From Prado023 sp963818445 (GTDB lineage: Bacteria > Actinomycetota > Actinomycetes > S36-B12 > CAIYMF01): DNA of 64,000 nucleotides. The DNA lies in the NCBI GenBank assembly GCA_963818445.1, contig CAWFSG010000019.1, positions 62,001 to 126,000 on the forward strand, written 5' to 3'. The notes beneath the pieces were generated by a model. That model was given only the letters and a program-made list of their open reading frames with translations, was not told the DNA's origin and searched no databases. Shown piece by piece: positions 8,546 to 18,502 of this stretch. The position numbers were made by a program, and so were the translations under genes. The first letter of the stretch is position 1. Every line of letters begins with the position of its first letter.

Positions 8546-9355
8546 ATGGCCCTGTTCAAACGACGGTCCGCGCCTGAGGGCGCCGAGGGTCTCGAGGAGG
8601 GCGTCGATGCCGTCGATTCCGTCGATGAGGTGGAGGACATCGAGGGCGCGGAGTCCGTCGAGGGTGCCGCCGATGCCCCCGGTCCCGGGTTCGACCGCTC
8701 GCAGGGCCCGTTCGACGAGTCCGAGTCCGAGCTCGCCGATCAGGACGTCCCCCGGCTCGATCTCGGGTCACTGCGGATCCCCGGGCTGCCGGGGATCGGG
8801 GTCCAGGTGGAGGCCGACCCGAACACGCAGGAGGTTCGGGCCGTCACGGGCGTGGGTGACGGGGCCGCAGTCCAGCTCCAGGCCTTCGCCGCGCCGCGAT
8901 CCGAGGGGCTGTGGGACGAGATCCGCGCCGAGATGCTCGCCGAGCTCGCTGAGACGGCTGGCGCCCGGGTCGCCGAGGGGGAGGGCTCATTCGGGCCCGA
9001 GATCCGAGGGATGCTGCCCGCCCGTACCCCCGAGGGCGAGCAGGTGACCCAGCCGGTGCGCTTCGTCGGCATCGACGGGCCGCGGTGGTTCCTGCGGGCC
9101 GTGTTCCTGGGACGTGCCGCTGTGGAGCCGGACCCGGACGACGCCCTGCACCTCCTGGTGCGCCAGACGATCGTTGTGCGGGGCCCCTCCGCCATGGCCC
9201 CGCGCGACCCCCTGCCGTTGGCCCTCCCCGCGCAGCCGGTGAGCCCCGAGGACGCCGCCGACACTGAGGTCGAGGACGACCTCGAGGACGCCGAGGAGAA
9301 GTTCGCCGACCTCGACCCGTTCGAGCGCGGGCCGGAGATCACCGAGATCCGCTGA
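8546..9355 (+). CDS. DUF3710 family protein
   Basis: This 269-residue protein starts at ATG 8546 after CTGGAGG. A basic start (ALFKRRS) leads into a long acidic stretch (about residues 12-70). The conserved DUF3710 core follows (from about residue 75, DLGSLRIPGLPGIGVQVEA, through GPRWFLRAVFLGRA), then a second acidic tail. The family is conserved downstream of dut in actinobacteria and its function is unknown. There is no membrane segment. The two acidic ends suggest flexible tails around a globular core. Confidence 0.92.
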   Translation: MALFKRRSAPEGAEGLEEGVDAVDSVDEVEDIEGAESVEGAADAPGPGFDRSQGPFDESESELADQDVPRLDLGSLRIPGLPGIGVQVEADPNTQEVRAVTGVGDGAAVQLQAFAAPRSEGLWDEIRAEMLAELAETAGARVAEGEGSFGPEIRGMLPARTPEGEQVTQPVRFVGIDGPRWFLRAVFLGRAAVEPDPDDALHLLVRQTIVVRGPSAMAPRDPLPLALPAQPVSPEDAADTEVEDDLEDAEEKFADLDPFERGPEITEIR

Positions 9356-9432
9356 GTCCCGGCCCGAACCGCTGACCCCTGGGCTCCACGGTGCTGGATG
9401 CCCGGAGGTCGTCCGGTGTCGGTCAACGCCGC

Positions 9433-9438
9433 TACCCT
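9433..9438 (+). promoter_or_regulatory. probable -10 box (leaderless) of the OB-fold gene
   Basis: TACCCT lies 6 nt before GTG 9445, and there is no ribosome site. Confidence 0.4.
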
Positions 9439-9444
9439 TGTGGT

Positions 9445-9830
9445 GTGTCGCCGTCGAAGCCCAACCTGATCCATCGGATCGGCGCGAGCCTGGCCAAGAG
9501 CAAGGCCGAGCAGCAGGCGGAGGCGCTGCAGGGCTCGATGACCGCGGTGGGTGCCACCCCGATCAGCAAGTGCCTTGGGGGCAGGAGTCGACTGTCTCCG
9601 GTGTCCTGCGCTCCGTGACATTGAGACCCCGCGAGACGGTTCCTGCGGTGGAGGCCGAGCTCTATGACGGTTCCGGGCAGGTCCGGCTCGTGTGGCTCGG
9701 ACGGCGCCAGATCCTGGGCATCACCCCGGGTCGGTCGATCGTCGTCACCGGCCGGGTCACCGGCAACGAGGTCGTCCCCACCATCTTCAACCCGCGCTAC
9801 GAGCTGCGCGCGACAACGGGGTCGACGTGA
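9445..9830 (+). CDS. OB-fold nucleic acid-binding protein (frameshifted in this consensus)
   Basis: The N-terminal part (to about ATPISKCL) and the C-terminal OB-fold (SGVLRSVTLRPR ... LEAEL-like ... FNPRYELR) lie in different frames. Adding one G to the GGGGG run at 9577-9581 joins them into a normal 128-residue protein, so the break is most likely a homopolymer consensus error. The family is a small actinobacterial single OB-fold protein between DUF3710 and DUF3159. It is predicted to bind nucleic acid, but its role is unknown. Its stop overlaps the DUF3159 start (GTGA). Confidence 0.85.
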
Positions 9831-10543
9831 GCACCGAGCCGAAGGATGGGGCATCACGGGCCCCGACGGCGCTGCCCGCTGATGCCCTGGGTGTCGACCG
9901 GAAGATGCTCGACCAGGCGATCGGTGGCTGGCGCGGCATGGTCGACTCCGGGCTCCCGGCTGCGGTCTTCGTCATCGCCTACCTCGTCACCTCCCAGCAG
10001 CTGCGCCCCTCGGTCATCGCCGCACTGGTGACCGGACTGCTGATCGCGGTCGTGCGGCTGGCCCGCCGGGAGTCGCTCCAGCAGGTGGTCGCCGGCTTCT
10101 TCGGCGTGGCCATCTCGGCGTTCGTGGCGACCCGCACGGGCAAGGCCGAGAACTACTTCCTCATCGGAATCCTGATCAACGTGGCCTACATGCTGGCCTA
10201 CGCGGTCTCGTGCATCGTCCGGTGGCCGTTGTTGGGGGTCGTCATCGGCTACGTCCGCGGTGATGCCAGCGGATGGCGCAAGGACCCGCGCCAGTACCGG
10301 GCGTACGCGACGGCGTCGTGGATCTGGGTGGCGATGTTCGGCCTGCGCCTGGTGATCCAGCTGCCGATGTACTTCGCCGGCGCCGTGGGGATGCTCGGGG
10401 TGGCCAAGCTCGCGCTGGGCTGGCCGCTGTTCCTCCTGGCCGCCTACCTGAGCTACCGGATCATCCACCCGGTGCTCAAGGAGGTCGACGCCGAGACGGC
10501 ACTTCTCGAGACGCCCGCCGGATTGGAGCCGGAGTCGGCCTGA
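9827..10543 (+). CDS. DUF3159 membrane protein
   Basis: This 238-residue protein starts at GTG 9827, overlapping the OB-fold stop. After a hydrophilic start it shows about six hydrophobic helices (for example AAVFVIAYLV, VIAALVTGLLIAVVRLA, YFLIGILINVAYMLAYAVSC). Conserved positions include GKAENYFLIG and the DPRQYRAYATASWIW loop. DUF3159 is an integral membrane family restricted to actinobacteria, with no assigned substrate. Its constant place next to the RCK genes may indicate an ion or small-solute link; this is inference only. Confidence 0.9.
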   Translation: MSTEPKDGASRAPTALPADALGVDRKMLDQAIGGWRGMVDSGLPAAVFVIAYLVTSQQLRPSVIAALVTGLLIAVVRLARRESLQQVVAGFFGVAISAFVATRTGKAENYFLIGILINVAYMLAYAVSCIVRWPLLGVVIGYVRGDASGWRKDPRQYRAYATASWIWVAMFGLRLVIQLPMYFAGAVGMLGVAKLALGWPLFLLAAYLSYRIIHPVLKEVDAETALLETPAGLEPESA

Positions 10544-10565
10544 TCTGCTGGCCCGCAGCCGTCGT

Positions 10566-11222
10566 TCACGGGGACAGCAGCGTCTGGATCGCCTCCTCCT
10601 GGTCCGGCGCGGACACGAAGAGCAGCTCGTCGCCGGCCTCGAGCGGGTCGTCCGGGCTCGGCGCGATCACCTGCAGGCTGCGCAGGATGGCCACCAGCGA
10701 GGTGTCCGGGGGCCAGGCAACGTCGCCCACCCGATGACCGACCACGGGGGAGTCCGCGCCCAGGGTCAGCTCGACGAGGTTGGCGTTGCTCTGGCGGAAC
10801 GTGAACAGCCGGACGAGGTCGCCGACGGTGACCGCCTCCTCGACGAGGGCGGAGAGCATCTGTGGCGTCGAGACGGCCACGTCGACCCCCCATGCCTCGT
10901 TGAACAGCCACTCGTTCTTGGGATGGTTCACCCGGGCGACGACGCGCGGGACGCCGAACTCGGTCTTGGCCAGCAGCGAGACCACGAGGTTGACCTTGTC
11001 GTCGCCTGTCGCGGCGACCACCACCTGGCAGGTCTGCAGCTGCGCCTCCTCGAGGGCCGAGACCTCGCACGCGTCGGCGCAGAGCACATGGGCCCCCTCG
11101 ACGACCCCCACGCGGGCGATGTCGGCCTCCTTGTCGACCAGCAGGATCTCGTGGCCGTTGCTGAGCAGCTCGCGGGCGATGGCCCGACCCACCTTGCCGG
11201 CTCCTGCGATGCAGACCCTCAT
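10566..11222 (-). CDS. TrkA/KtrA-type RCK protein (CeoC-like)
   Basis: This 218-residue cytoplasmic regulatory subunit for potassium uptake has an N-terminal Rossmann TrkA_N domain (MRVCIAGAGKVGRAIAREL, GxGxxG; acidic VDK end of strand 2; VVVAATGDDKVNL) that binds NAD(H) or ATP. It is followed by a TrkA_C domain (about residues 145-215; LGADSPVVGHRV, AGDELLFVSAP). ATG 11222 overlaps the stop of the paralogous upstream gene, forming the ceoBC pair known from mycobacteria. Confidence 0.92.
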   Translation of the reverse strand: MRVCIAGAGKVGRAIARELLSNGHEILLVDKEADIARVGVVEGAHVLCADACEVSALEEAQLQTCQVVVAATGDDKVNLVVSLLAKTEFGVPRVVARVNHPKNEWLFNEAWGVDVAVSTPQMLSALVEEAVTVGDLVRLFTFRQSNANLVELTLGADSPVVGHRVGDVAWPPDTSLVAILRSLQVIAPSPDDPLEAGDELLFVSAPDQEEAIQTLLSP

Positions 11223-11884
11223 CGATGTCCCTCCGGTGCGGCCTGGAAGATCTCCTGGATGCGTTCCTCGTCCTCACGCATGAGCAGCACGTGGACGATG
11301 TCACCGTCCTGGAGCACGGTCTCGCGGGTGGGCAGCAGCGCGACCCCGAACCGGGTCAGGAAGGCGATACGCGCACCGGTGGTGTCCTGCAGGTCGTGCA
11401 CGAGGCGCCCGACCCAGTCGGAGTGGACCGACATCTCGGCCAGGGCGATCGTCCCGCTGGGGTCGGTCCACTCCTCCTGGGCGCCGCGCGGGAGCAACCG
11501 GCGCAGCATCTGGTCGGTGGACCACGACACGCTGGCCACGGTCGGGATGCCCAGACGCTGGTAGACCTCGGCCCGACGGGGGTCGTAGATGCGGGCCACG
11601 ACGTTCTCCACGCCGAAGGTCTCGCGGGCCACCCGGGCGGCAATGATGTTGGTGTTGTCGCCGCTGCTGCAGGCTGCGAACGCCTGCGCATGGGCGATGC
11701 CAGCCTCGATCAGGGTGTCCCGGTCGAAGCCGATCCCCACCACGGTGCTGCCGCCGAAGTCGGGGGAGAGCTTGCGGAACGCCTCGGGGTCCATGTCGAT
11801 GACAGCGACCGAATGGCCCTGCCGGTCCATGGTCTGCGCGAGCGCGGACCCGACTCGGCCGCAGCCGAGGATCACGATGTGCAC
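11219..11884 (-). CDS. TrkA/KtrA-type RCK protein (CeoB-like)
   Basis: This 221-residue paralogue of the downstream gene begins MHIVILGCGRVGSALA at GTG 11884. The TrkA_N Rossmann domain (VIDMDPEAF, AAARxGDNTN-like ACSSGDNTN) is followed by a TrkA_C domain ending at about residue 205. The gene is divergent from the KimA-like permease with 57 bases between starts. Both genes have TAGNNT boxes 7-8 nt before GTG, suggesting two leaderless promoters back to back. Together the three genes form a potassium-uptake locus. Confidence 0.92.
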   Translation of the reverse strand: MHIVILGCGRVGSALAQTMDRQGHSVAVIDMDPEAFRKLSPDFGGSTVVGIGFDRDTLIEAGIAHAQAFAACSSGDNTNIIAARVARETFGVENVVARIYDPRRAEVYQRLGIPTVASVSWSTDQMLRRLLPRGAQEEWTDPSGTIALAEMSVHSDWVGRLVHDLQDTTGARIAFLTRFGVALLPTRETVLQDGDIVHVLLMREDEERIQEIFQAAPEGHR

Positions 11885-11891
11885 GACCGGA

Positions 11892-11897
11892 ACGCTA
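11892..11897 (-). promoter_or_regulatory. probable -10 box (leaderless) of the ceoB-like gene
   Basis: On the minus strand TAGCGT lies 7 nt before GTG 11884. Confidence 0.5.
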
Positions 11898-11927
11898 CAC
11901 GCGGCCCATGGGGGTCCGCACTGTGCG

Positions 11928-11933
11928 TAGCAT
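11928..11933 (+). promoter_or_regulatory. probable -10 box (leaderless) of the KimA-like permease
   Basis: TAGCAT lies 8 nt before GTG 11942, with no ribosome site between. Confidence 0.5.
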
Positions 11934-11941
11934 TCACCCAC

Positions 11942-13978
11942 GTGGGAACCTTCTCCGACGCGTCGAAGCGCTTGTTGTTCGGACGTGCCCTGCACACGAA
12001 CCAACTCGGCGAGACCCTGCTCCCCAAGCGCATCGCACTACCGGTGTTCGCCTCGGACGCCCTGTCGTCCAACGGGTACGCCACCCAGGAGATCCTGCTC
12101 GTCCTGTCGCTGGGCGGGTATGCGCTGTTCCAGTACGCGCCGTGGGTGGCGGCTGCGGTCATCGTGGTGTTCCTCGTCGTGGTCCTGTCCTACCGGCAGA
12201 ACGTGCACGCCTATCCCTCCGGTGGCGGGGACTACGAGGTCGTCTCCACGAACCTCGGGCCGCGCTGGGGGGTCTTCGTCGCCAGCGCCCTGATGGTCGA
12301 CTACGTCCTCACGGTGGCCGTGTCGATCTCCTCGGCCGTGGCCAACGCGGCCTCGGCGATCCCGTGGATGGGCCAGCACAGCGTGGCGCTGGCGGTCGGA
12401 CTGACGGTGCTGCTGGCCCTGGTCAACCTGCGCGGGGTGCGTGAGTCGGGCACCGCATTCGCCGTGCCGACCTACGCATTCATCTTCGCCATCTTCACGA
12501 TGCTCATCTGGGCCGGGGTCCGGATGTTCCGCGGTGACGTCCTGCTCGCCGAGTCGGCCGGGTGGGAGATCAAGCCGGAGGCCACCTTCGCCGGGGCCGC
12601 CCTGGTGTTCCTGATCGCCCGTGCCTTCTCCTCCGGCACGACCGCCCTCACCGGCATCGAGGCGATCAGCAACGGCGTGCCTGCGTTCCGCAAGCCCAAG
12701 AGTCGCAACGCGGCCACCACCCTGGCCATGCTCGGGGCGATTGCCATGACGATGTTCGCCGGCATCACCTGGCTCGCGGTGGTCACGAAGGTGAAGGTCG
12801 CCGAGACCAATGAGGACCTGATCGGCATGCCCCCGGGCACGGAGCAGAAGACGGTGATCGCCCAGGTGGCCCAGGCGGTGTTCTCCAACTTCACGCCGAT
12901 GTTCGTCTTCGTCTCGGTCGTGACGGCCCTGATCCTGGTCCTGGCCGCCAACACCGCGTTCAACGGCTTCCCGGTCCTCGGCTCGATCCTGGCCCGTGAC
13001 GGCTACCTGCCTCGGCAGCTGCACACCCGCGGTGACCGCCTGGCCTTCAGCAACGGCATCGTCACCCTGGCGGGCCTGGCCGGCCTGCTGATCTACGTCT
13101 ACAAGGCCAACGTCTCGGCGCTCATCCAGCTGTACATCATCGGTGTGTTCGTGTCCTTCACCCTGAGCCAGCTCGGGATGATCAAGCACTGGAACCGGCA
13201 CCTGATCGATGAGCGCGACCCTGCTGAGCGGGCGCGCATGAAGCGCAAGCGATTGGTCAACGGGATCGGCTTCTGCATGACTGGCACGGTCCTGGTGATC
13301 GTCCTGGTCACCAAGTTCACTCACGGCGCCTGGATCGTCTGCATCGCGATGCCGATCCTGTTCCTGATCATGGAGTCGATCCGCAAGCACTACGACCGCG
13401 TCTCGGTCGAGCTCGTGGCCGGCGACGACGAGAACGTGACCCTCCCGAGCCGCGTGCACGCGATCGTCCTGGTCTCCAAGATCCACAAGCCGACCCTGCG
13501 TGCGCTGGCATATGCCCGCGCGACCCGGCCGACGGTCCTCGAGGCCGTGACCGTGGACGTCGACGACGACGCGACGGCCCGCCTGATCCACGATTGGGAG
13601 CGCCGTCGCATCCCGGTCGCACTCAAGGTGCTGGACTCGCCGTACCGCGAGATCACCCGGCCCGTGGTCGAGTACGTGCGTGGCCTGAACCGCAGCTCCC
13701 CGCGCGACCTCGTGTGCGTCTACGTGCCCGAGTACGTGGTGGGTCACTGGTGGGAGCAGTTGCTGCACAACCAGAGCGCCCTGCGCCTGAAGACCCGCCT
13801 GCTCTTCACGCCCGGGGTGATGGTCGTCAGCGTGCCGTGGCAGTTGCTGTCCAGCGAGCGCATCGCGGACGAGCCCGAGGCTCAGGCGCCCGGTGCCCTG
13901 CGGCGCGGGGAGCCCGATGCCGAGACCGCTGAGGCCTTCGTTGCCGGGGAGATGGGGGCTGGGCCATCACAGCGGTGA
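11942..13978 (+). CDS. KimA-like APC-superfamily potassium importer
   Basis: This 678-residue protein has about 12 membrane helices (to about residue 480) and a cytoplasmic C-terminal domain of about 190 residues resembling a universal-stress-protein fold. It closely follows Bacillus subtilis KimA (YdaO), a c-di-AMP-controlled K+/H+ symporter. The core motif SDALSSNGYATQE (from residue 38) and LMVDYVLTVAVSIS are shared. Asp39, Tyr46, Asp120 and Tyr121 match residues reported to line the K+ path. Divergent RCK genes strengthen a potassium role. The open frame extends upstream but has no homology there. The stop overlaps the methyltransferase start (GTGA). Confidence 0.88.
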   Translation: MGTFSDASKRLLFGRALHTNQLGETLLPKRIALPVFASDALSSNGYATQEILLVLSLGGYALFQYAPWVAAAVIVVFLVVVLSYRQNVHAYPSGGGDYEVVSTNLGPRWGVFVASALMVDYVLTVAVSISSAVANAASAIPWMGQHSVALAVGLTVLLALVNLRGVRESGTAFAVPTYAFIFAIFTMLIWAGVRMFRGDVLLAESAGWEIKPEATFAGAALVFLIARAFSSGTTALTGIEAISNGVPAFRKPKSRNAATTLAMLGAIAMTMFAGITWLAVVTKVKVAETNEDLIGMPPGTEQKTVIAQVAQAVFSNFTPMFVFVSVVTALILVLAANTAFNGFPVLGSILARDGYLPRQLHTRGDRLAFSNGIVTLAGLAGLLIYVYKANVSALIQLYIIGVFVSFTLSQLGMIKHWNRHLIDERDPAERARMKRKRLVNGIGFCMTGTVLVIVLVTKFTHGAWIVCIAMPILFLIMESIRKHYDRVSVELVAGDDENVTLPSRVHAIVLVSKIHKPTLRALAYARATRPTVLEAVTVDVDDDATARLIHDWERRRIPVALKVLDSPYREITRPVVEYVRGLNRSSPRDLVCVYVPEYVVGHWWEQLLHNQSALRLKTRLLFTPGVMVVSVPWQLLSSERIADEPEAQAPGALRRGEPDAETAEAFVAGEMGAGPSQR

Positions 13979-15180
13979 CCGGGGGCATGGCGGTTGGGGA
14001 CCGGGTCGTCGTCGAGGTCGGGGCAGTCGCCCATGGGGGGCACTGCGTGGCCCGCCACGAGGGTCAGGTGCTGTTCGTGCGCCATGCACTGCCCGGCGAG
14101 ACGGTCGCGGTCCGGGTGACGTCCATCGGGCGCAAGGCCCGGTTCGTCCGGGCCGACGCGGTCGAGGTGCTCCTGCCAGGTCCGGATCGGCGACCTGCGC
14201 CGTGTCCCGTGGCGCTCGAGTGCGGTGGCTGCGACTGGCAGCATGCGACCCCCGAGGCCCAGCGGCGGCTGAAGGCCGAGGTCGTCCGCGAGTCGATGAC
14301 ACGGTTCGCCGGCATCACGCTGCCCGACTCGTTCGCGGTCGACGCGGTGGCCGATCCGGACTCCGGGGACGCCGCGGCCGGTGAGGGGCTGGGCTGGCGC
14401 ACCCGCGGGACGCTCGGCGTGGACCGCTCGGGCCGCGCGGGCTTCCTGGGCCACCGCTCCCACCGCGTGGTCGTGGCGGGGCAGTGCCCGCAGCTGCATC
14501 CCCGGCTGGGGCCGCTCGACCTGTTCGGGCAGATCTGGCCCGATGGCCGGCTGGGGTTCGTCGCACCGTCGCTGGGCGAGCCCCTCGCCTTCGCGGAGTC
14601 CGATCCGCCGGCCGACCCGATCACCGAGCGTGCCGACGGCCGGACCTGGTCGGTCGCGCCCGACGGCTTCTGGCAGGTGCACCCCGGGGCCGCAGACGCC
14701 CTGGTGGGTCATGTCCGGCGCATGCTCGACCCGCGGGCCGGGGAGCGGCTGCTCGATCTCTATTCGGGCGTGGGCCTCTTCGGGCTCAGCCTCGCGGGGG
14801 CAGTCCCCGGGGGGCTCGCCGTGACGTTGGTCGAGGGTGATCGACGTGCCTGTGAGTTGGCCGCCGAGAACGCCGGGGACATGCCCGCAACGGTCATACG
14901 CGCAGGCGTCGACCGATGGGTCGCCCGGCCCGGCGCGCTGGAGGAGATCGACCTCGTCGTCCTCGACCCGCCGCGCACGGGCGCGGGAGCCGCTGTCGTG
15001 GCAGCGATCGCCCGCGCGCGGCCCAGGGCGGTGGCGTACGTGGCGTGTGATCCCGTGGCCCTGGCTCGCGACGTGGCCACCTTCCGGGACCAGGGGATGG
15101 ACCTGACCGAAGTGGTGGCCCTCGACCTGTTCCCGACAACTCATCACGTCGAATGCGTGGCCAAACTCATCCCCCGGTGA
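13975..15180 (+). CDS. TRAM-domain class I SAM-dependent RNA (uracil-5-)methyltransferase
   Basis: This 401-residue member of the TrmA/RlmC/RlmD family forms 5-methyluridine in tRNA or rRNA. The N-terminal TRAM domain (about residues 5-65) is followed by CPVALECGGCDWQH (Cx5CGGC) plus a later GQCPQ cysteine, the four ligands of a [4Fe-4S] cluster. The SAM-binding core is LLDLYSGVGLFGLSL. Catalysis uses DPPRTGAG, the nucleophilic Cys in YVACDP and the general-base Glu in HHVECVAKL. GTG 13975 overlaps the permease stop. Which RNA position is modified cannot be told. Confidence 0.93.
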   Translation: MTGGMAVGDRVVVEVGAVAHGGHCVARHEGQVLFVRHALPGETVAVRVTSIGRKARFVRADAVEVLLPGPDRRPAPCPVALECGGCDWQHATPEAQRRLKAEVVRESMTRFAGITLPDSFAVDAVADPDSGDAAAGEGLGWRTRGTLGVDRSGRAGFLGHRSHRVVVAGQCPQLHPRLGPLDLFGQIWPDGRLGFVAPSLGEPLAFAESDPPADPITERADGRTWSVAPDGFWQVHPGAADALVGHVRRMLDPRAGERLLDLYSGVGLFGLSLAGAVPGGLAVTLVEGDRRACELAAENAGDMPATVIRAGVDRWVARPGALEEIDLVVLDPPRTGAGAAVVAAIARARPRAVAYVACDPVALARDVATFRDQGMDLTEVVALDLFPTTHHVECVAKLIPR

Positions 15181-15198
15181 TATCTTGACATCAAGATA
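15181..15198 (+). promoter_or_regulatory. inverted repeat, probable operator upstream of acnA
   Basis: TATCTTGACATCAAGATA is a perfect 8-bp inverted repeat around a CA centre. It begins one base after the methyltransferase stop and lies 76 nt before the acnA start. It contains TTGACA, so a bound repressor could cover the -35 region. Being A/T-rich in about 70 % G+C DNA, it is unlikely by chance. The regulator is unidentified. Confidence 0.6.
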
Positions 15199-15273
15199 CT
15201 TTCGGATGGCGGGACACGCGGGTCCGCGGGAGGCGCGATAGCCTTCCGCTGCGGTTGCTGAGGAGGAGTCTGC

Positions 15274-17932
<2,659 letters not shown>

Positions 17933-17946
17933 CCACCCGTCAGGCC

Positions 17947-17992
17947 ATCCCCACCTCTGCCGGAGCACACTGGATCCGAGAGAGGTGGGGAT
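17947..17992 (+). terminator. 12-bp hairpin after acnA, overlapping the next ribosome site
   Basis: Arms ATCCCCACCTCT (17947-17958) and AGAGGTGGGGAT (17981-17992) pair perfectly around a 22-nt loop, 14 nt after the acnA stop. The 3' arm contains the GAGGTGGGG ribosome site of the gene starting at 17997. It may terminate acnA transcripts, sequester that ribosome site, or both. No U-tract follows. Confidence 0.6.
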
Positions 17993-17996
17993 TGCC

Positions 17997-18179
17997 ATGA
18001 GTGACAACAGGGGCGCGGCAGCAGGTGGGGGCGCGATCTACGGACTGGGCATGTTCGGCGCGTGGGCGTGGTTCTGGCAGCAGGCCGACGGGTTCTGGGA
18101 GTATGCGCTGGCCCTCCTGCAGGGTGTGTTCTGGCCCGCGTTCATGGTCTACGAGGCCTTCCAGGCACTCGGCAGCTGA
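17997..18179 (+). CDS. small conserved membrane protein
   Basis: This 60-residue protein (MSDNRGAAAGGGAIYGLGMF...) has a Gly-rich start and aromatic-rich hydrophobic segments (GMFGAWAWFWQQADGFW, ALLQGVFWPAFMVYEAF). It looks like a family of very small actinobacterial membrane proteins with the pattern GAIYGLGMxGA...FWPAFxVYEA; the function is unknown. The ribosome site GAGGTGGGG sits in the 3' arm of a 12-bp hairpin, so translation may depend on RNA folding or on transcription start position. Confidence 0.75.
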   Translation: MSDNRGAAAGGGAIYGLGMFGAWAWFWQQADGFWEYALALLQGVFWPAFMVYEAFQALGS

Positions 18180-18235
18180 TCAGGTGCCGGCACACGCCGG
18201 CCACGACGAGGCCGTCAGGCACGTCATCGCATTGA

Positions 18236-18251
18236 GTAATCAATTGATTAC
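18236..18251. promoter_or_regulatory. perfect 16-bp palindrome, probable operator
   Basis: GTAATCAATTGATTAC reads identically on both strands. It lies 252 bases before the surface protein start and 57 bases after the small membrane protein. It resembles MarR-type operators in size and A/T content, but no regulator gene is adjacent. Confidence 0.55.
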
Positions 18252-18283
18252 CTGACGTTGCGATTCGTGGTGCGGGAAATGCG

Positions 18284-18307
18284 ATTGTCCCCCGGATGGG
18301 GGGCAAT
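18284..18307 (+). promoter_or_regulatory. 10-bp stem-loop in the leader of the first surface protein
   Basis: ATTGTCCCCC pairs with GGGGGGCAAT (one G-U) around a GGAT loop. It is followed by TTCTGAT, not a U-run, so it is either a weak terminator for the upstream gene or a leader structure. Confidence 0.4.
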
Positions 18308-18502
18308 TCTGATCTGCCATTCGCGGCCCATGGGGAATAGCCTCACAGGAGAGGAACATTTCTGAATTCGGCTGGCAGGGATCATTCGTGTCGGGGGTCC
18401 TGCGGGCCGTGACATTCAGCAGGTGTGCCCGAAATGCTCCGAATGACATCCAAGAGATTGCCCGGAGTCAGTTCCGTGGATGAATAGAAGAGGGTGTACG
18501 AG

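Larger units (their letters stand above)
18180..18502 (+). other. 323-base spacer before the first surface protein
   Basis: No gene is seen. The spacer holds a perfect 16-bp palindrome (18236-18251), a 10-bp stem-loop (18284-18307) and a lower G+C content than its surroundings. No clear -35/-10 pair was recognised. It probably carries the promoter and leader of the surface protein gene. Confidence 0.6.

Noticed and set aside
12038..13768. A 576-codon open frame opposite the KimA-like gene
   Set aside because: It is rich in His/Asp/Arg/Gly typical of antisense frames in G+C-rich DNA and lies wholly within a well-supported membrane protein gene.
18350..18365. GGAAC string as an ECF-type -35 in surface gene leaders (a similar string lies near 63020, minus strand)
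   Set aside because: A suitably spaced -10 partner is missing in the first leader and only weak in the second.
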